Assembly: GCA_016192035.1 (NCBI GenBank)
Contig: JACPUW010000043.1
Location: forward strand, 19,044-83,043
From: Bacteroidota bacterium
GTDB lineage: Bacteria; Bacteroidota; Bacteroidia; CAILMK01; JACPUW01
Reading direction: 5' to 3'
DNA length: 64,000 bases
A program made the translations under genes and the position numbers. The notes under the pieces are model-generated. The model made no database searches. It saw only the letters and a program-made list of their open reading frames with translations, and was not told the origin of the DNA. Below are positions 17,306 through 27,354 of the stretch, in pieces. Every line of letters starts with the position of its first letter. Positions within the stretch are counted from its first letter, which is position 1.

Positions 17306-18499
17306 ATGCCATACCACGTAGTAATAGTAGGAGGGGGAATAGTTGGCCTAGCCACTGCCTACCAGTCACTTAAGGCCAATCCTAATTTGAAATTGCTGCT
17401 CCTTGAGAAGGAAAACCAACTGGCCAAACATCAGACAGGAAACAATAGTGGTGTAATACACAGTGGTTTGTACTATAAGCCTGGTGGCTTAAAAGCCACC
17501 AATTGCATAAGGGGGTACCACATGCTCCTTGATTTTTTGCAAAAAGAGCAGATACCCTATGAACTCTGTGGTAAACTGGTGGTAGCCACCCAAGGGCAAG
17601 AGTTGCCTATGCTGGATACCTTGTTTAATCGCGGCATAGAGAATGGGCTCCAAGGGCTAGAAAAGCTGAGCCCCAATCAAATACGGGAGATAGAACCACA
17701 CTGCGCCGGTATTTCGGGAATTAAGGTGCCTCAAACAGGGATTGTAGATTACAAGGCTGTTTGTGAAAAACTGGCATTGAGAATACGGGAAATGGGCGGT
17801 GAGATAGCACTGGGTGAGAAGGTGCACGCCATAAGGAGCCAAGCCCAGGGGCTAATGGTTGAAACCGTGACTGCCACGCATGAAACAAAATTTTTGGTAA
17901 ACTGTGCCGGGCTTTATTCTGACAAGGTAGCGGGAATGACCCAGCGCCCAGAAGCCAAAATTATCCCCTTTAGGGGTGAATATTATGAGCTAAAGCATGA
18001 TAAATCGCACTTGGTCAAGCACTTGATTTACCCTGTGCCCGACCCGAATTTTCCGTTTTTGGGCGTACACTTCACCCGGATGATAGGTGGAGGGGTAGAG
18101 GCGGGCCCTAATGCCGTACTCGCTTTTGCACGGGAGGGATATTCCAAAAGCAAGATCGACCTATCCGAGTTGCTAGAAACCCTCACGTACCCTGGATTTT
18201 TGCGCGTAGCGGCCAAATACTGGCAAACGGGTTTTGGCGAGATGTATCGCAGCTTTTCCAAGTCGGCCTTTACCAAGGCATTGCAACGGCTCATACCGGA
18301 GATACAAGAAAGCGATTTAATGCCTGGCGGGGCGGGTGTTCGCGCCCAAGCCTGCGACCCACAGGGTGGTTTGCTTGATGACTTCAAGATCCAAGAAACC
18401 GAGCGGGTTATCAATGTGATCAACGCTCCTTCACCGGCAGCCACCAGTTCTTTGTCCATTGGTGCCACCATATCTTCCATGTTGGCTCACAAGCAGTAA
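17306..18499 (+). CDS. lhgO: L-2-hydroxyglutarate oxidase
   Basis: 397 residues from the ATG at 17306. It starts directly with the FAD-binding Rossmann motif VVIVGGGIVGLATAYQ, followed by the LhgO signature HQTGNNSGVIHSGLYYKPG, and ends with a second FAD contact region (NAPSPAATSSLSIG). LhgO oxidises L-2-hydroxyglutarate to 2-oxoglutarate, a metabolite-repair reaction, passing electrons to the membrane quinone pool. The upstream in-frame ATG at 17231 adds 25 residues absent from the family. Four bases later starts the metallo-hydrolase gene, implying an operon. Confidence 0.93.
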   Translation: MPYHVVIVGGGIVGLATAYQSLKANPNLKLLLLEKENQLAKHQTGNNSGVIHSGLYYKPGGLKATNCIRGYHMLLDFLQKEQIPYELCGKLVVATQGQELPMLDTLFNRGIENGLQGLEKLSPNQIREIEPHCAGISGIKVPQTGIVDYKAVCEKLALRIREMGGEIALGEKVHAIRSQAQGLMVETVTATHETKFLVNCAGLYSDKVAGMTQRPEAKIIPFRGEYYELKHDKSHLVKHLIYPVPDPNFPFLGVHFTRMIGGGVEAGPNAVLAFAREGYSKSKIDLSELLETLTYPGFLRVAAKYWQTGFGEMYRSFSKSAFTKALQRLIPEIQESDLMPGGAGVRAQACDPQGGLLDDFKIQETERVINVINAPSPAATSSLSIGATISSMLAHKQ

Positions 18500-18502
18500 A
18501 AT

Positions 18503-19348
18503 ATGAAGTTATTTAGCATAAACACGGGTTATTTCAAACTAGATGGTGGGGCCATGCATGGGGTAGTTCCCAAATCGCTCTGGCAGCGGTATAATCCTGC
18601 CGACGGCAACAACCTGTGCAATTGGGCCATGCGCTGTCTCTTGATTGACACAGGGTCGCGCAGGGTACTCATAGATAACGGAATGGGGGATAAACAGGAT
18701 GCCAAGTTTCTGTCGCACTACTATTTAAACGGCAATGATTCCCTCTTGGCTTCCCTGGCCAAGGTAGGTTATGGTCCGGGCGACATAACCGACAATTGGC
18801 TAACCCATTTGCACTTTGACCACTGTGGCGGAGGTATTGCATGGAACCGCGACCACACGGGATATGAACCTTTATTTCCCAATGCTACCTACCATGTACA
18901 TGCCAAACAATGGGACTGGGCCATGCACCCCAATGCGCGAGAGAAAGCCAGTTTTTTGAAAGACAACCTACTGCCCATGCAAACCAGCGGGCATATGGCA
19001 TTTATGGAAGACCCTAAGACACTGGATATGGGGTTTGACATGGAACTGGTATTTGGCCATACCGAGGCCATGATGCTGCCAAAAATTACCTATGGTGGCA
19101 AAACCATGTTATATATGGCTGATTTGTGCCCTTCGGTAGCCCACCTGAGGATAGCATGGGTTATGGGATATGATATACGCCCGCTTGAAACCATGAAAGA
19201 GCGTGCCCGGATCTTGGAGATGGCTGCCGACTTGGGCTATATCCTTTTTTTTGAGCATGATGAAAAAGTGGAGTGCTGCTCGGTACAGCGCACCGACAGC
19301 GGAGTGGCCATTGACCAAGTATTTGCATTGGCCGAGGCGGGATTTTAA
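18503..19348 (+). CDS. Metallo-beta-lactamase-fold hydrolase
   Basis: 281 residues. The dinuclear zinc site is H102-L-H104-F-D106-H107 (HLHFDHCGG), with later ligands in FGHTEAM and the C-terminal FEHDE. It resembles the Bacteroidota quorum-quenching-lactonase-like MBL group in length and in the N-terminal WAMRCLLIDTGSRRVLIDNG strand pair. No signal peptide is present, so it is cytoplasmic. It is 3 bp from lhgO, so both are probably expressed together; a hydrolytic metabolite-repair role is a guess. Confidence 0.85.
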   Translation: MKLFSINTGYFKLDGGAMHGVVPKSLWQRYNPADGNNLCNWAMRCLLIDTGSRRVLIDNGMGDKQDAKFLSHYYLNGNDSLLASLAKVGYGPGDITDNWLTHLHFDHCGGGIAWNRDHTGYEPLFPNATYHVHAKQWDWAMHPNAREKASFLKDNLLPMQTSGHMAFMEDPKTLDMGFDMELVFGHTEAMMLPKITYGGKTMLYMADLCPSVAHLRIAWVMGYDIRPLETMKERARILEMAADLGYILFFEHDEKVECCSVQRTDSGVAIDQVFALAEAGF

Positions 19349-19384
19349 CCCTTTTCTTTGATTCAAACAAGGATATGGGCCAGG

Positions 19385-19412
19385 TTGCTTGTGCATGATG
19401 GGAATACCTTTG
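19385..19412 (+). promoter_or_regulatory. Bacteroidota sigma-A-type promoter of gap
   Basis: TTG at 19385-19387, 17-bp spacer, then TACCTTTG at 19405-19412 (perfect TAnnTTTG). It lies 35 bp before the gap ATG and is the best-formed housekeeping promoter in the window. Confidence 0.75.
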
Positions 19413-19447
19413 CACCACTTATTTTATCAATTCAATAAATTTCAATA

Positions 19448-20905
19448 ATGAGCGAAACTGTTCAACTGAGCGTATCAGCCAAAGTGGACGAAGCTTTGAA
19501 CGTCTGGCACGCCAAAGAAAAGTGTGCCCTACAGCTAATTGGAATCGTAGGCGACCTATGGTATGAGCATTCCATTGAGCTGGTACTTTTTAGGGAAACC
19601 CTGGTTGACAAGGGGGTTGGCGAATTGCTAAACCTGCACTTGCGGGCCCGCGAGGTGGTGAAATGTGATTTGGTGGTGGACGTTACCCTCAAATTGGCCA
19701 AGGCCATACAGGATGCCAAGCTTGCCCCTGCCAAAATTGACCTGGGACGACTGGGTGCCGAATGGCTGAAATTGGGCACTTCCGCTATGGGCCCTACCGA
19801 ATTTATCAATGATAAGCTGAAGGATTTTAAGGGTGATGGCTATGAGCTGGCGCCAAAAGACGTGGTACTCTTTGGTTTTGGCCGCATAGGCAGGATCGCT
19901 GCCCGATTGCTGATCAACCAAACCGGCAAGGGCCAACAGCTCCGGCTCAAGGGTATAGTGGTGCGCAAAGCCGAGCTAAAAAAGCGGGCCGAACTGCTGC
20001 GAAATGACTCGGTGCATGGGCCTTTTAAAGGGGTGATCATAGAAAACTATGATACCAATGAATTGATTGTGAACGGACAGACCATTAAGTTCATAGAAGG
20101 GGTGGATCCAGCGGCCATAGACTATACCACTTATGGCATTCATGATGCGCTGTTGATAGACAACACGGGTGCTTTCCGCGACCGCGAGGGGCTATCCAAA
20201 CACCTATTGGCCAAAGGCGTATCACAAGTGTTGCTAACCGCTCCCGGCAAAGGGGATTTGCCCAATATAGTACATGCTGTGAACCAACATATTATTACTG
20301 ATGAGGATGTGGTTATCTCAGCAGCGTCATGCACCACCAATGCCATAGTACCCACCCTAAAAGTAGTGAACGACGCCATAGGCATAGAGAGCGGCCACAT
20401 AGAGACGGTGCACTCTTACACCAATGACCAAAACCTGCTTGACAACATACATAAAAGCCAACGAAGGGGAAGGAGCGCTGCGCTAAACTTGGTAATAACC
20501 GAAACCGGGGCTGGGAAGGCGGCAGCCAAGGCACTGCCTGAATTGGCAGGAAAGCTCACGGGCAATGCCGTTCGGGTACCTACTCCGAATGTTTCCTTGG
20601 CCATTCTCAAGCTAAATCTGGCAAAACCAGTAACCAAGGAATCAATTAATCAATTGATTAAGGACGCCAGTCTCTCCGGCAATCTCGTGGAGCAATTGCA
20701 GTTTTCTGAAAACGACGAGCTGGTGTCGAGCGACGTGATTGGGTCTATCCACGCCGGGGTGGTTGACGGGCCATCAACCATAGTAGGTACCGACGGCAAG
20801 AGCGTGGTACTCTATGTGTGGTATGACAATGAGTACGGCTATACCTGCCAAGTACTGCGGCTGTCCAAGCATTTTGCCAAGGTGAGAAGGCCTACCTATT
20901 ACTAG
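19448..20905 (+). CDS. gap: Glyceraldehyde-3-phosphate dehydrogenase, long form
   Basis: 485 residues, about 150 longer than the classic enzyme because of an N-terminal extension (residues 1-~135) before the NAD motif GFGRIGRIAARLL (~143). The catalytic cysteine is Cys295 in SCTTN, with the helper HSYTNDQN and the usual C-terminal WYDNEYGY. It converts glyceraldehyde 3-phosphate to 1,3-bisphosphoglycerate, or the reverse. Long-form enzymes with this extension are known from Bacteroidota and some gamma-proteobacteria. The gene has its own promoter and a terminator just after it, so it is a monocistronic unit. Confidence 0.95.
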   Translation: MSETVQLSVSAKVDEALNVWHAKEKCALQLIGIVGDLWYEHSIELVLFRETLVDKGVGELLNLHLRAREVVKCDLVVDVTLKLAKAIQDAKLAPAKIDLGRLGAEWLKLGTSAMGPTEFINDKLKDFKGDGYELAPKDVVLFGFGRIGRIAARLLINQTGKGQQLRLKGIVVRKAELKKRAELLRNDSVHGPFKGVIIENYDTNELIVNGQTIKFIEGVDPAAIDYTTYGIHDALLIDNTGAFRDREGLSKHLLAKGVSQVLLTAPGKGDLPNIVHAVNQHIITDEDVVISAASCTTNAIVPTLKVVNDAIGIESGHIETVHSYTNDQNLLDNIHKSQRRGRSAALNLVITETGAGKAAAKALPELAGKLTGNAVRVPTPNVSLAILKLNLAKPVTKESINQLIKDASLSGNLVEQLQFSENDELVSSDVIGSIHAGVVDGPSTIVGTDGKSVVLYVWYDNEYGYTCQVLRLSKHFAKVRRPTYY

Positions 20906-20927
20906 TGCAATAGATTTGAAATCAATA

Positions 20928-20956
20928 AAAAAAGGCGGCTTAAGGCCGCCTTTTTT
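20928..20956. terminator. Bidirectional terminator between gap and the DUF4294 gene
   Basis: A-run, GGCGGC stem with GCCGCC (20934-20939/20945-20950), then six T. It works for both strands of the convergent pair. Confidence 0.85.
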
Positions 20957-20972
20957 GTTGTCCTTGATATGC

Positions 20973-21545
20973 TTAAATGTAGCCTAGGTAGTCTAGGATC
21001 ACCTCTATTTCTTGTTCTTCCTTGGCGTTGTACCCTTCTCTAAGGTCCATGCCAAATATTCCGGCTATGCCGTTCCAAAAAAAGGCCGAACGGCTGCTCT
21101 TATACAGTTTGATCAATTCATAGGAATTCGCCCCACATTGACGGTCAATGAGTTTGATCAATAATTTGCCCTGGGTAAACGACATTTTCCGCAAATCGTC
21201 TTCATATTCCTTTTTCAGCTCTTTCTCCGCATAATTGAGGTACTTTTCCTTTTCCCTAACGGTGGAAAGGGTGGCCATGTGGTTGTTGATTTCAGTAATC
21301 TTGGCTGCACAAGCCTGGGCATAGGGCATCACTTTTTGAATATTGTATAAGAGCCTATGGTTTTCGCGAATGATCCTATAGCGCTCACTTTCTGACAGGC
21401 GGCCATAAATATCCACTCCTTGAAGTTTGATGTAGGGAATGGTATCGCCGTTTTCAACCACGGCCGTTACCCAAGTTTGCCCCCAAGCTAATGCCCCAAG
21501 GGCAGTAAAAAGCGCCGTAGCGCCCAATGTTCTGAAAGCCTTCAT
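20973..21545 (-). CDS. DUF4294-family exported protein
   Basis: 190 residues from the ATG at 21545; a further in-frame ATG at 21665 would add 40 residues and overlap the next gene, and a -7 element at 21570-21577 argues against it. Signal peptide MKAFRTLGATALFTALGALA, then the family's typical VVENGDTIPYIKLQGVDIY start and the helical SERYRIIRENHRLLYNIQKVMPYA region, ending in ILDYLGYI. The Bacteroidota family has no known function. A periplasmic location is predicted. Confidence 0.85.
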   Translation of the reverse strand: MKAFRTLGATALFTALGALAWGQTWVTAVVENGDTIPYIKLQGVDIYGRLSESERYRIIRENHRLLYNIQKVMPYAQACAAKITEINNHMATLSTVREKEKYLNYAEKELKKEYEDDLRKMSFTQGKLLIKLIDRQCGANSYELIKLYKSSRSAFFWNGIAGIFGMDLREGYNAKEEQEIEVILDYLGYI

Positions 21546-21569
21546 ATGTTGGTTTTGCCTGCGCAAACT

Positions 21570-21577
21570 CAAATATA
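21570..21577 (-). promoter_or_regulatory. -7 element for the DUF4294 gene
   Basis: Minus strand TATATTTG, a perfect match, 24 bp before the ATG at 21545. No clear -33 TTG at the usual distance. Confidence 0.45.
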
Positions 21578-21604
21578 GTGCCTTATAGTATGTACCGCCC
21601 TGTG

Positions 21605-23260
21605 CTAAAACACAAACTTGCCTCCAATCTGTATATGCAGGCCTTGGACCGGAAAACCGTTCCATAGCATGTACTTTTTGTTTAAAACGTTGTTAATGTT
21701 CAGGTAGAGAGACATTTTTTCATTAAACTGATACGCCCCGCCCAGGCACAAGTCTATGAGTGCTGGCAACACATACATAGAGTCGCCAAGTGCGGTGCCA
21801 CCCTGGCGCTGCCCTATGGCCACGGCCTGTACATGGGCTAGTATCTTGTTCTGCAGATTGTATTTGGCATTCAGCCGAATGTCATAAGAGGGTAGGTGGA
21901 GTGCAGGCCTGTTTACCAGTACATACTGGTAATAATTGCCCTGCAGGTCTATTTCCAAGCGTTCCAATTGCTTGTAGTTCAACTGGGCACTGGCCGTAAA
22001 CATGGTGGAATTGGTGCCAGTGTACAAGGGGGTAAAGTAATTCAGGGCCGAGTCCACATTGGCGTAAAGCAGCATTTGGTTCAAATTGGCATACCGAACC
22101 CAGGCGTGGTAACCCAATTCCCGGGTGATGGAACCTTTCATGCCGCCCTCTAATCTAATCCTTTCTATTGTGTTCTTTAACTGAAGGTTGGAGCCAATAA
22201 ATGGGTTATTGTGGCTCAATGAGCGCATGGAGTTTTTATGCAGTCCGCCGTGTATGCCCAAGTAGGGCAGGTGTTTGCCATTGGCCAATGAATAGCGCAC
22301 CAATATGTCGGGGAAAATGTACAGGTTGTTTACCGATGAGGCGCTATCGCCGGGAGGCCAGGTATTATCAGCGGCTGTTTTAAACCCTGCCTGAATGTTG
22401 AGCTGGTCTTTGGTAAGCAGGTATTTGGCCCCTACCCTTACTATGTTTCGGTTCCAGGTGCCGGTCAAACTGTGGTAGGCGTTGTAGTCATACTCTAGGT
22501 CAAAGGCTAATTCACCCATTTTGAGCGGCTCACGCAGGCTTCCGCCTGCCATGGCTGCCCATTCGGTTTCACCAGCCCTACTCGCCCAGTAATAGGGTTG
22601 GAAGTGGGAGCTAAACAGGTGCTTTTGTTTTCTGCTCAGGCTATTGTTAAAATTGCCAAGGGCTGTAGCCAAGAAGTAATCAGATCGGAAATCCTTTGGA
22701 TCCACGGCCTCACTGCTGGGCGTTAGGGGGCGGTAACCGTAGTGGTGTACCCTTTGGTGGGATACGGTGGTCCTAAGTTTCAATTGGTGGTTTGGATACA
22801 ACTTATCCAGGCCAAATTGGGCAGACGTGAGGCCAAAATTTGACCAGTTGGCCGGGGCTTTCCCTGACCTATGGCTAAGGGATAGGTCCACACGGGTGCC
22901 CCTATTGCGCTTGCTGCCGTAGAAAAAATCGCCCCAGAGGTTGCGGTAATTGCCCATGGACAGGTCCAAGTACTTCTTCTTGATGTCGGGCATTTTTACA
23001 TCGCCAAGCGTAATGGGCTGTATGCGTTCGCGATGATATGGGTTTAGCACAAACAAAACCGGGACAATATCATAGGTATATTCGGGTTCCTTTACCGTTA
23101 TCTTTTCAATTTGTATGGGTACACCAAGCTTTTTGGCTTCCTGTATAAAAATGGTCCTAGATATATCTATTTCTTTGGTTCCCAGCGGGTTGTTATCGTT
23201 GTTTTGGCCTTGGGCCAAAACGGTCATCAAGCATAACAGTATGGCTATTCTACTTTTCAT
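21605..23260 (-). CDS. Outer-membrane TonB-receptor-like barrel without plug domain
   Basis: 551 residues with a signal peptide (ends LAQGQ). There is no TonB box, carboxypeptidase-like domain or plug; the protein goes from a ~100-residue N-terminal part (ISRTIFIQEAKKLGVPIQIEK) into a barrel whose C-terminal strands, INNVLNKKYMLWNGFPVQG and GGKFVF, are typical of TonB-dependent receptors. It is the downstream partner of a 1029-residue TPR protein and overlaps it by 11 bp. Coupling to a periplasmic TPR protein, rather than to TonB, is inferred. Confidence 0.75.
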   Translation of the reverse strand: MKSRIAILLCLMTVLAQGQNNDNNPLGTKEIDISRTIFIQEAKKLGVPIQIEKITVKEPEYTYDIVPVLFVLNPYHRERIQPITLGDVKMPDIKKKYLDLSMGNYRNLWGDFFYGSKRNRGTRVDLSLSHRSGKAPANWSNFGLTSAQFGLDKLYPNHQLKLRTTVSHQRVHHYGYRPLTPSSEAVDPKDFRSDYFLATALGNFNNSLSRKQKHLFSSHFQPYYWASRAGETEWAAMAGGSLREPLKMGELAFDLEYDYNAYHSLTGTWNRNIVRVGAKYLLTKDQLNIQAGFKTAADNTWPPGDSASSVNNLYIFPDILVRYSLANGKHLPYLGIHGGLHKNSMRSLSHNNPFIGSNLQLKNTIERIRLEGGMKGSITRELGYHAWVRYANLNQMLLYANVDSALNYFTPLYTGTNSTMFTASAQLNYKQLERLEIDLQGNYYQYVLVNRPALHLPSYDIRLNAKYNLQNKILAHVQAVAIGQRQGGTALGDSMYVLPALIDLCLGGAYQFNEKMSLYLNINNVLNKKYMLWNGFPVQGLHIQIGGKFVF

Positions 23261-26200
23261 CGTATTCTAGGGTTGTTTCCTGTTCGTGTTTCAGGGCATC
23301 TTCTTCCATTTTCTTCTCCCCTTCCAGGATTTCTATTTCGGCCAATTTCCCCAATGCTATGTCCACCAAGTCTTTTCCCGCATAGTTTTGGGCTATACTG
23401 TTGAGTATAACCTTAGCATTGAACAAATCTTCTTTCTTTACGTAAATGTCGGCAAGCAGGATAAAACTCTTGGCCAAGAAATAATCCTGTGAAGGGAAGT
23501 TGTTCTTTACCTGCAATATGGCAATTTTGGCCGAGTCGAAGTCTTCTTGGGTATAGTGCAGATAGCCCACCAAGTATTGGCATTCGGCACCAAGCCGGTT
23601 TGGGTTGTCATTGGCTATGTCTTGAAACACGGAAATAGCCTTGGCATGATTGCCCTTTGCCATGGCGCAGCGGGCCAGGGTGTAGTCGGCCTGTTGTATC
23701 ACTTCTCTTTCGGCATTGTCAAAAGCCTTGATTTTCTTCAAGTACTTTTCGGCCTCCACACAGTTATCCAGTTCTAGGTGGCACCTAGCCAGGGCTTCAT
23801 ATACCAAAAGCAGGTCGGTGTTGTTGTTTGTTACCTGGGTACGCAACTCAAGGTAGGGTACGGCAAGGGCAAAGGAATCACGTTCATAACATAGTGCGGC
23901 AGCCTTTTCTACCGCCGTTCCAGAATAGTCGTTGGGCGCTTTGTCTATGATTTGGTCCAGCGCCTGCAATGTGCCGGTAAAATTGTCCAGTTCATAGAGG
24001 CAATCGGCGGTGTAGTACCAGGCATCAAGTGAGTAAATGCCCTGTGGAAACTGTTCGAGATACTTGCCCAAAGTGGTTACGGTGTTTTGGCAATCGCCAT
24101 TTTTTAGGTAGCTCAGGCCTGACTGAAACAGCGCGCTATCCCTTTCGCTTTCCCGTATATTGTACTTGCCCCCAAGGCCTTGCAGCCAGGTAAAATATTC
24201 ATCGGCCTTGCCCCAATCGGTGTATATGTCCTTGAGTATGCGCAGGGATTCTTTCGATTCGTTGGTGGAGGGAAACTCTTCCACTATGCCCTTAAATATG
24301 GCAATGGATTTTTCGGGTTGGTCCAACTGGTAGTAGATAAGCCCGATTTTTTGTAGGGCCTTTTTGTGATATACGTTGTTGGGGAAATCAAGGTTTAGGT
24401 ATTCAAATTCACTCAATGCCTGGGTCTTGTTGCCCATGATAAACTTCTCGTTGGCCTTTTCGAACAGTGCGTCGTCGGTATAGGCCGATTTTGGATATTG
24501 GGACACCATTTGGTCCAGCCACTTGATTTTGTCCGCCACGTTGCCTTGGAGCCCGCGTATCACCCCTATCTGAAACATGGCATAATCGGTTTCGCTATAC
24601 TTTCTGTTCACCGCTTGCTGGTAGTTCTCTATGGCTTTGTCATATACCCTTAATTCATAGTAGCAGTCGGCCATGCGCAGGTGGGCATCGGCATCAAATT
24701 GCGATTTAAATATGGTGTTGTTGCCCCCCAAATACAGGCCTAAATGGTATAGGGCTTCTTGGTAGGCAGCTTCTTTTATGTGGCAATATGCCAAATTGTA
24801 GTGCGCAATGGAGGTAAGCGCAATTTCTTTTGATTCAGGTACCAATAAATAGTTGCCATAACTGGTTTTGGCTTCTGCATACCGCGATTCCAAGTACAGC
24901 GACTCGCCGATCCAAAAATGGGCAAGGGCCTTGTAATCAGGTAGGACTGGTTTTCCCAACGATAGGTTTAGGTATTCCCTTGCCTTGGTTGCATTATTAA
25001 TGTCCAGGTATTCTAGGCCTACATTAAACGCCAACCGCTGGTATGCTTCATCTATTTTTTTTGATGGGCTTGGTATTTCAGCTATGCGCTCCAGGGCTTC
25101 CAGGTAGTTGTTAGAACTGAGCAACAAGCGGGTATAATTCACCTTTACATCTTCTACATGGCGTGATTTGGGGTATGTTTCAATAAAGGAATGGAATGCA
25201 TCAATGGCCGCCTTGGCAAATGATAGCTCATGAGAAAGTTTGGCATATTGATAATGGGCATCTTCTTGTATCTGTGTATTAAAGGATAGGGATGACGCAA
25301 ACTGAAATGCATTGCGCGCTTCCATTTTCTTTCCTGTCTGTACATAGGCATCGCCCAGCAAGTAGCTCACATTTTGTCCAAGGGAATCTGCTTCTTTGGT
25401 AAAAGACTCAAATTGGCCTATGGCTTCAGCGTAATCGTTTTCAGCCAAACAGGCATATCCATACTGGTAGCAATCTGCTGTTCCCAGTTTTCGCAGCTTG
25501 GAATAGGATTGGTAAAAGCTGCGCGACTTTTGGTAATTCCCCAACTTAAAGTGCGCCTGGGCCATGAGCAATTCTACCACATGCTTCATTTGCAGGTCTT
25601 TATTGGCCAAAATGGAATCGCCGTAGCTCAGAACCTTATCATATTGGCGGTTAAAGGCAAATACCTCGGTTATATAAATGGGCACGAAATCCTTGAATTC
25701 CGCTTGTTTTTCTATCCGCCGAAACCCTTTCAGTGCCTTGTCATATTCCCTGTTCTCAAATGACACATACGCGTGAAAATAATTGGCAAGGTGATAGTAT
25801 TCATTCTGATAATCAATTATTTCGTTGAAATAAGCCCTTGATTCGCTAAGGTTGCCTTCCACGAAATGGCAGTAGCCGGTCATAAAGTAATATGCCTCTG
25901 ATTCATGTAGGTCAAGGCCCAGCAATGGTTCTATTTCTATAAATTCATACAGGGCGTTTCGGTACTGTTTCACCCTGAAATAGTATGCGCCCAATTTGTA
26001 GTGCGAGGCATCTGTGAGGGCTCCTTTACGTGCGTTGGCCCTAAAGTCGTGTGCCAATAAAGGGGTATTTGCCAGCAGCAATTCACCGGCACAAACTCCT
26101 CTATAATGAATGGCTTCGTCGCGGAGTAGGCCGTTGTCGGCTGTGGCGGCATAATCTTCAAACCGTGCGTAGGCCGCGGCATACTGGCCTTTTTGGTATA

Positions 26201-26339
26201 GATCGTGGGCTCGGTGATAGGTGCGGTTGAGCGGTGATTCATTGGCCGTGGTCTGGGCTAAAGCCATAGAGGCTGCCAAACAGAGGGCCGCGCTCACCAA
26301 GTAGCGCAAAGTAAGGCGCAAGGGTAGAGGCGTATCCAT
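23250..26339 (-). CDS. Very large periplasmic TPR protein
   Basis: 1029 residues from the ATG at 26339 (an in-frame ATG at 26417 adds 26 residues ahead of the signal peptide). Signal peptide RYLVSAALCLAASMALAQ. From ~residue 45 to the end it is a solenoid of about 25 tetratricopeptide-like units, e.g. AYARFEDYAATADNG, ALYEFIEIEPLLGLDLHES, AIGQFESFTKEAD, ALQALDQIIDKAPNDYSG, close to the Tol-Pal/YbgF and BamD style. The acidic tail ends in EEDALKHEQETTLEYDEK. Translational overlap with the barrel gene suggests a periplasmic-outer-membrane complex; cargo is unknown. Confidence 0.85.
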   Translation of the reverse strand: MDTPLPLRLTLRYLVSAALCLAASMALAQTTANESPLNRTYHRAHDLYQKGQYAAAYARFEDYAATADNGLLRDEAIHYRGVCAGELLLANTPLLAHDFRANARKGALTDASHYKLGAYYFRVKQYRNALYEFIEIEPLLGLDLHESEAYYFMTGYCHFVEGNLSESRAYFNEIIDYQNEYYHLANYFHAYVSFENREYDKALKGFRRIEKQAEFKDFVPIYITEVFAFNRQYDKVLSYGDSILANKDLQMKHVVELLMAQAHFKLGNYQKSRSFYQSYSKLRKLGTADCYQYGYACLAENDYAEAIGQFESFTKEADSLGQNVSYLLGDAYVQTGKKMEARNAFQFASSLSFNTQIQEDAHYQYAKLSHELSFAKAAIDAFHSFIETYPKSRHVEDVKVNYTRLLLSSNNYLEALERIAEIPSPSKKIDEAYQRLAFNVGLEYLDINNATKAREYLNLSLGKPVLPDYKALAHFWIGESLYLESRYAEAKTSYGNYLLVPESKEIALTSIAHYNLAYCHIKEAAYQEALYHLGLYLGGNNTIFKSQFDADAHLRMADCYYELRVYDKAIENYQQAVNRKYSETDYAMFQIGVIRGLQGNVADKIKWLDQMVSQYPKSAYTDDALFEKANEKFIMGNKTQALSEFEYLNLDFPNNVYHKKALQKIGLIYYQLDQPEKSIAIFKGIVEEFPSTNESKESLRILKDIYTDWGKADEYFTWLQGLGGKYNIRESERDSALFQSGLSYLKNGDCQNTVTTLGKYLEQFPQGIYSLDAWYYTADCLYELDNFTGTLQALDQIIDKAPNDYSGTAVEKAAALCYERDSFALAVPYLELRTQVTNNNTDLLLVYEALARCHLELDNCVEAEKYLKKIKAFDNAEREVIQQADYTLARCAMAKGNHAKAISVFQDIANDNPNRLGAECQYLVGYLHYTQEDFDSAKIAILQVKNNFPSQDYFLAKSFILLADIYVKKEDLFNAKVILNSIAQNYAGKDLVDIALGKLAEIEILEGEKKMEEDALKHEQETTLEYDEK

Positions 26340-26531
26340 TGATACGGCGAATTTAGGCGGCTTGATTAGGGGCCTACACCGTATTTGTTCACATAGTGTT
26401 TGGCCGTTTCCAAGCACCGCTTACGGAAGCCCGCTGTTTGCTTACACATCTCCCAATTGTGGGGAACACGGGCCGGGCTGTCCGTGGTATGCCGGTCGCA
26501 GCAAGTACTAAAGTGGGCCGGTTATTCGGAT

Positions 26532-27242
26532 TTAAGCTATATTGGTAAATACGGCCTGTACGTCGTCATCGTCTTCCAATTTGTCGAGTAGCTTCTCTAT
26601 ATCGCCCAACTGGGCCTCGGTAAACTCCACCGGTGAAAGGGCTATGCGTTTGAGTGCGGCGTTCTTGCAGGGTATATTCAGTGATTCGAGCGATGACTGC
26701 ATGCTGCCAAAATCGGTATAATCGGCGTACGCATAGTACATGCACTCATTTTCCTCCAGTTCTTCCAATCCCGCATCAATCAACTCCATCTCCAATTCTT
26801 CTTGATTGCGCCCTTGTGGCATTTCAAATTCAAATACGGCCTGACGTTTGAACATAAAGTCCAGTGAACCAGATGGTACAAGCCCACCGCCAGATTTGTT
26901 GAAATACGATTTTACGTTGGCCACTGTGCGGGTGCCATTGTCGGTGGCGCACTCCACAAAAATGAGTACCCCATGAGGGCCTTTGCCCTCGTATGTAATT
27001 TCGGTATAGTCCGCAGCATCATTGCCCAGGGCCCGCTTTAGGGCATTTTCTATGTTGTCTTTGGGCATGTTTTGTGCCCGGGCATTTTGTATGGCCGTAC
27101 GCAGTTTTGAGTTGGTATCGGGGTCTGCGCCACCTTCTTTGGCCGACACGGTAATGGCCTTGGCCAGTTTTGGAAATACTCTCGACATCTGACCCCATCG
27201 TTTTTCCTTGGCAGCCCGGCGGTATTCAAACGCTCGTCCCAT
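26532..27242 (-). CDS. yebC: YebC/PmpR-family protein
   Basis: 236 residues of the expected length. Signatures are [73 protein letters not shown] and the acidic C-terminal [18 protein letters not shown]. The family has been described both as DNA-binding regulators and as ribosome-associated factors that relieve stalling at proline tracts. The gene is monocistronic with its own -7 element. Confidence 0.95.
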   Translation of the reverse strand: MGRAFEYRRAAKEKRWGQMSRVFPKLAKAITVSAKEGGADPDTNSKLRTAIQNARAQNMPKDNIENALKRALGNDAADYTEITYEGKGPHGVLIFVECATDNGTRTVANVKSYFNKSGGGLVPSGSLDFMFKRQAVFEFEMPQGRNQEELEMELIDAGLEELEENECMYYAYADYTDFGSMQSSLESLNIPCKNAALKRIALSPVEFTEAQLGDIEKLLDKLEDDDDVQAVFTNIA

Positions 27243-27264
27243 ATTGAATTGAAACTTTTTTGGG

Positions 27265-27272
27265 CAAACTTA
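27265..27272 (-). promoter_or_regulatory. -7 element for yebC
   Basis: Minus strand TAAGTTTG, a perfect TAnnTTTG, 22 bp upstream of the yebC start codon. Confidence 0.5.
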
Positions 27273-27354
27273 CGCACCCAGGGCGGCCTAAGGTGATAGG
27301 GCTACGTGCTTATCACCCCTGGGGACTATCCTGATTGGGAGGTAATTTAACACC

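Noticed and set aside
26366..26449. Short minus-strand frame (27 codons from the ATG at 26449, open further upstream)
   Set aside because: Its translation looks protein-like (Cys- and basic-rich) but there is no start codon at the open 5' end, no promoter and no known match.
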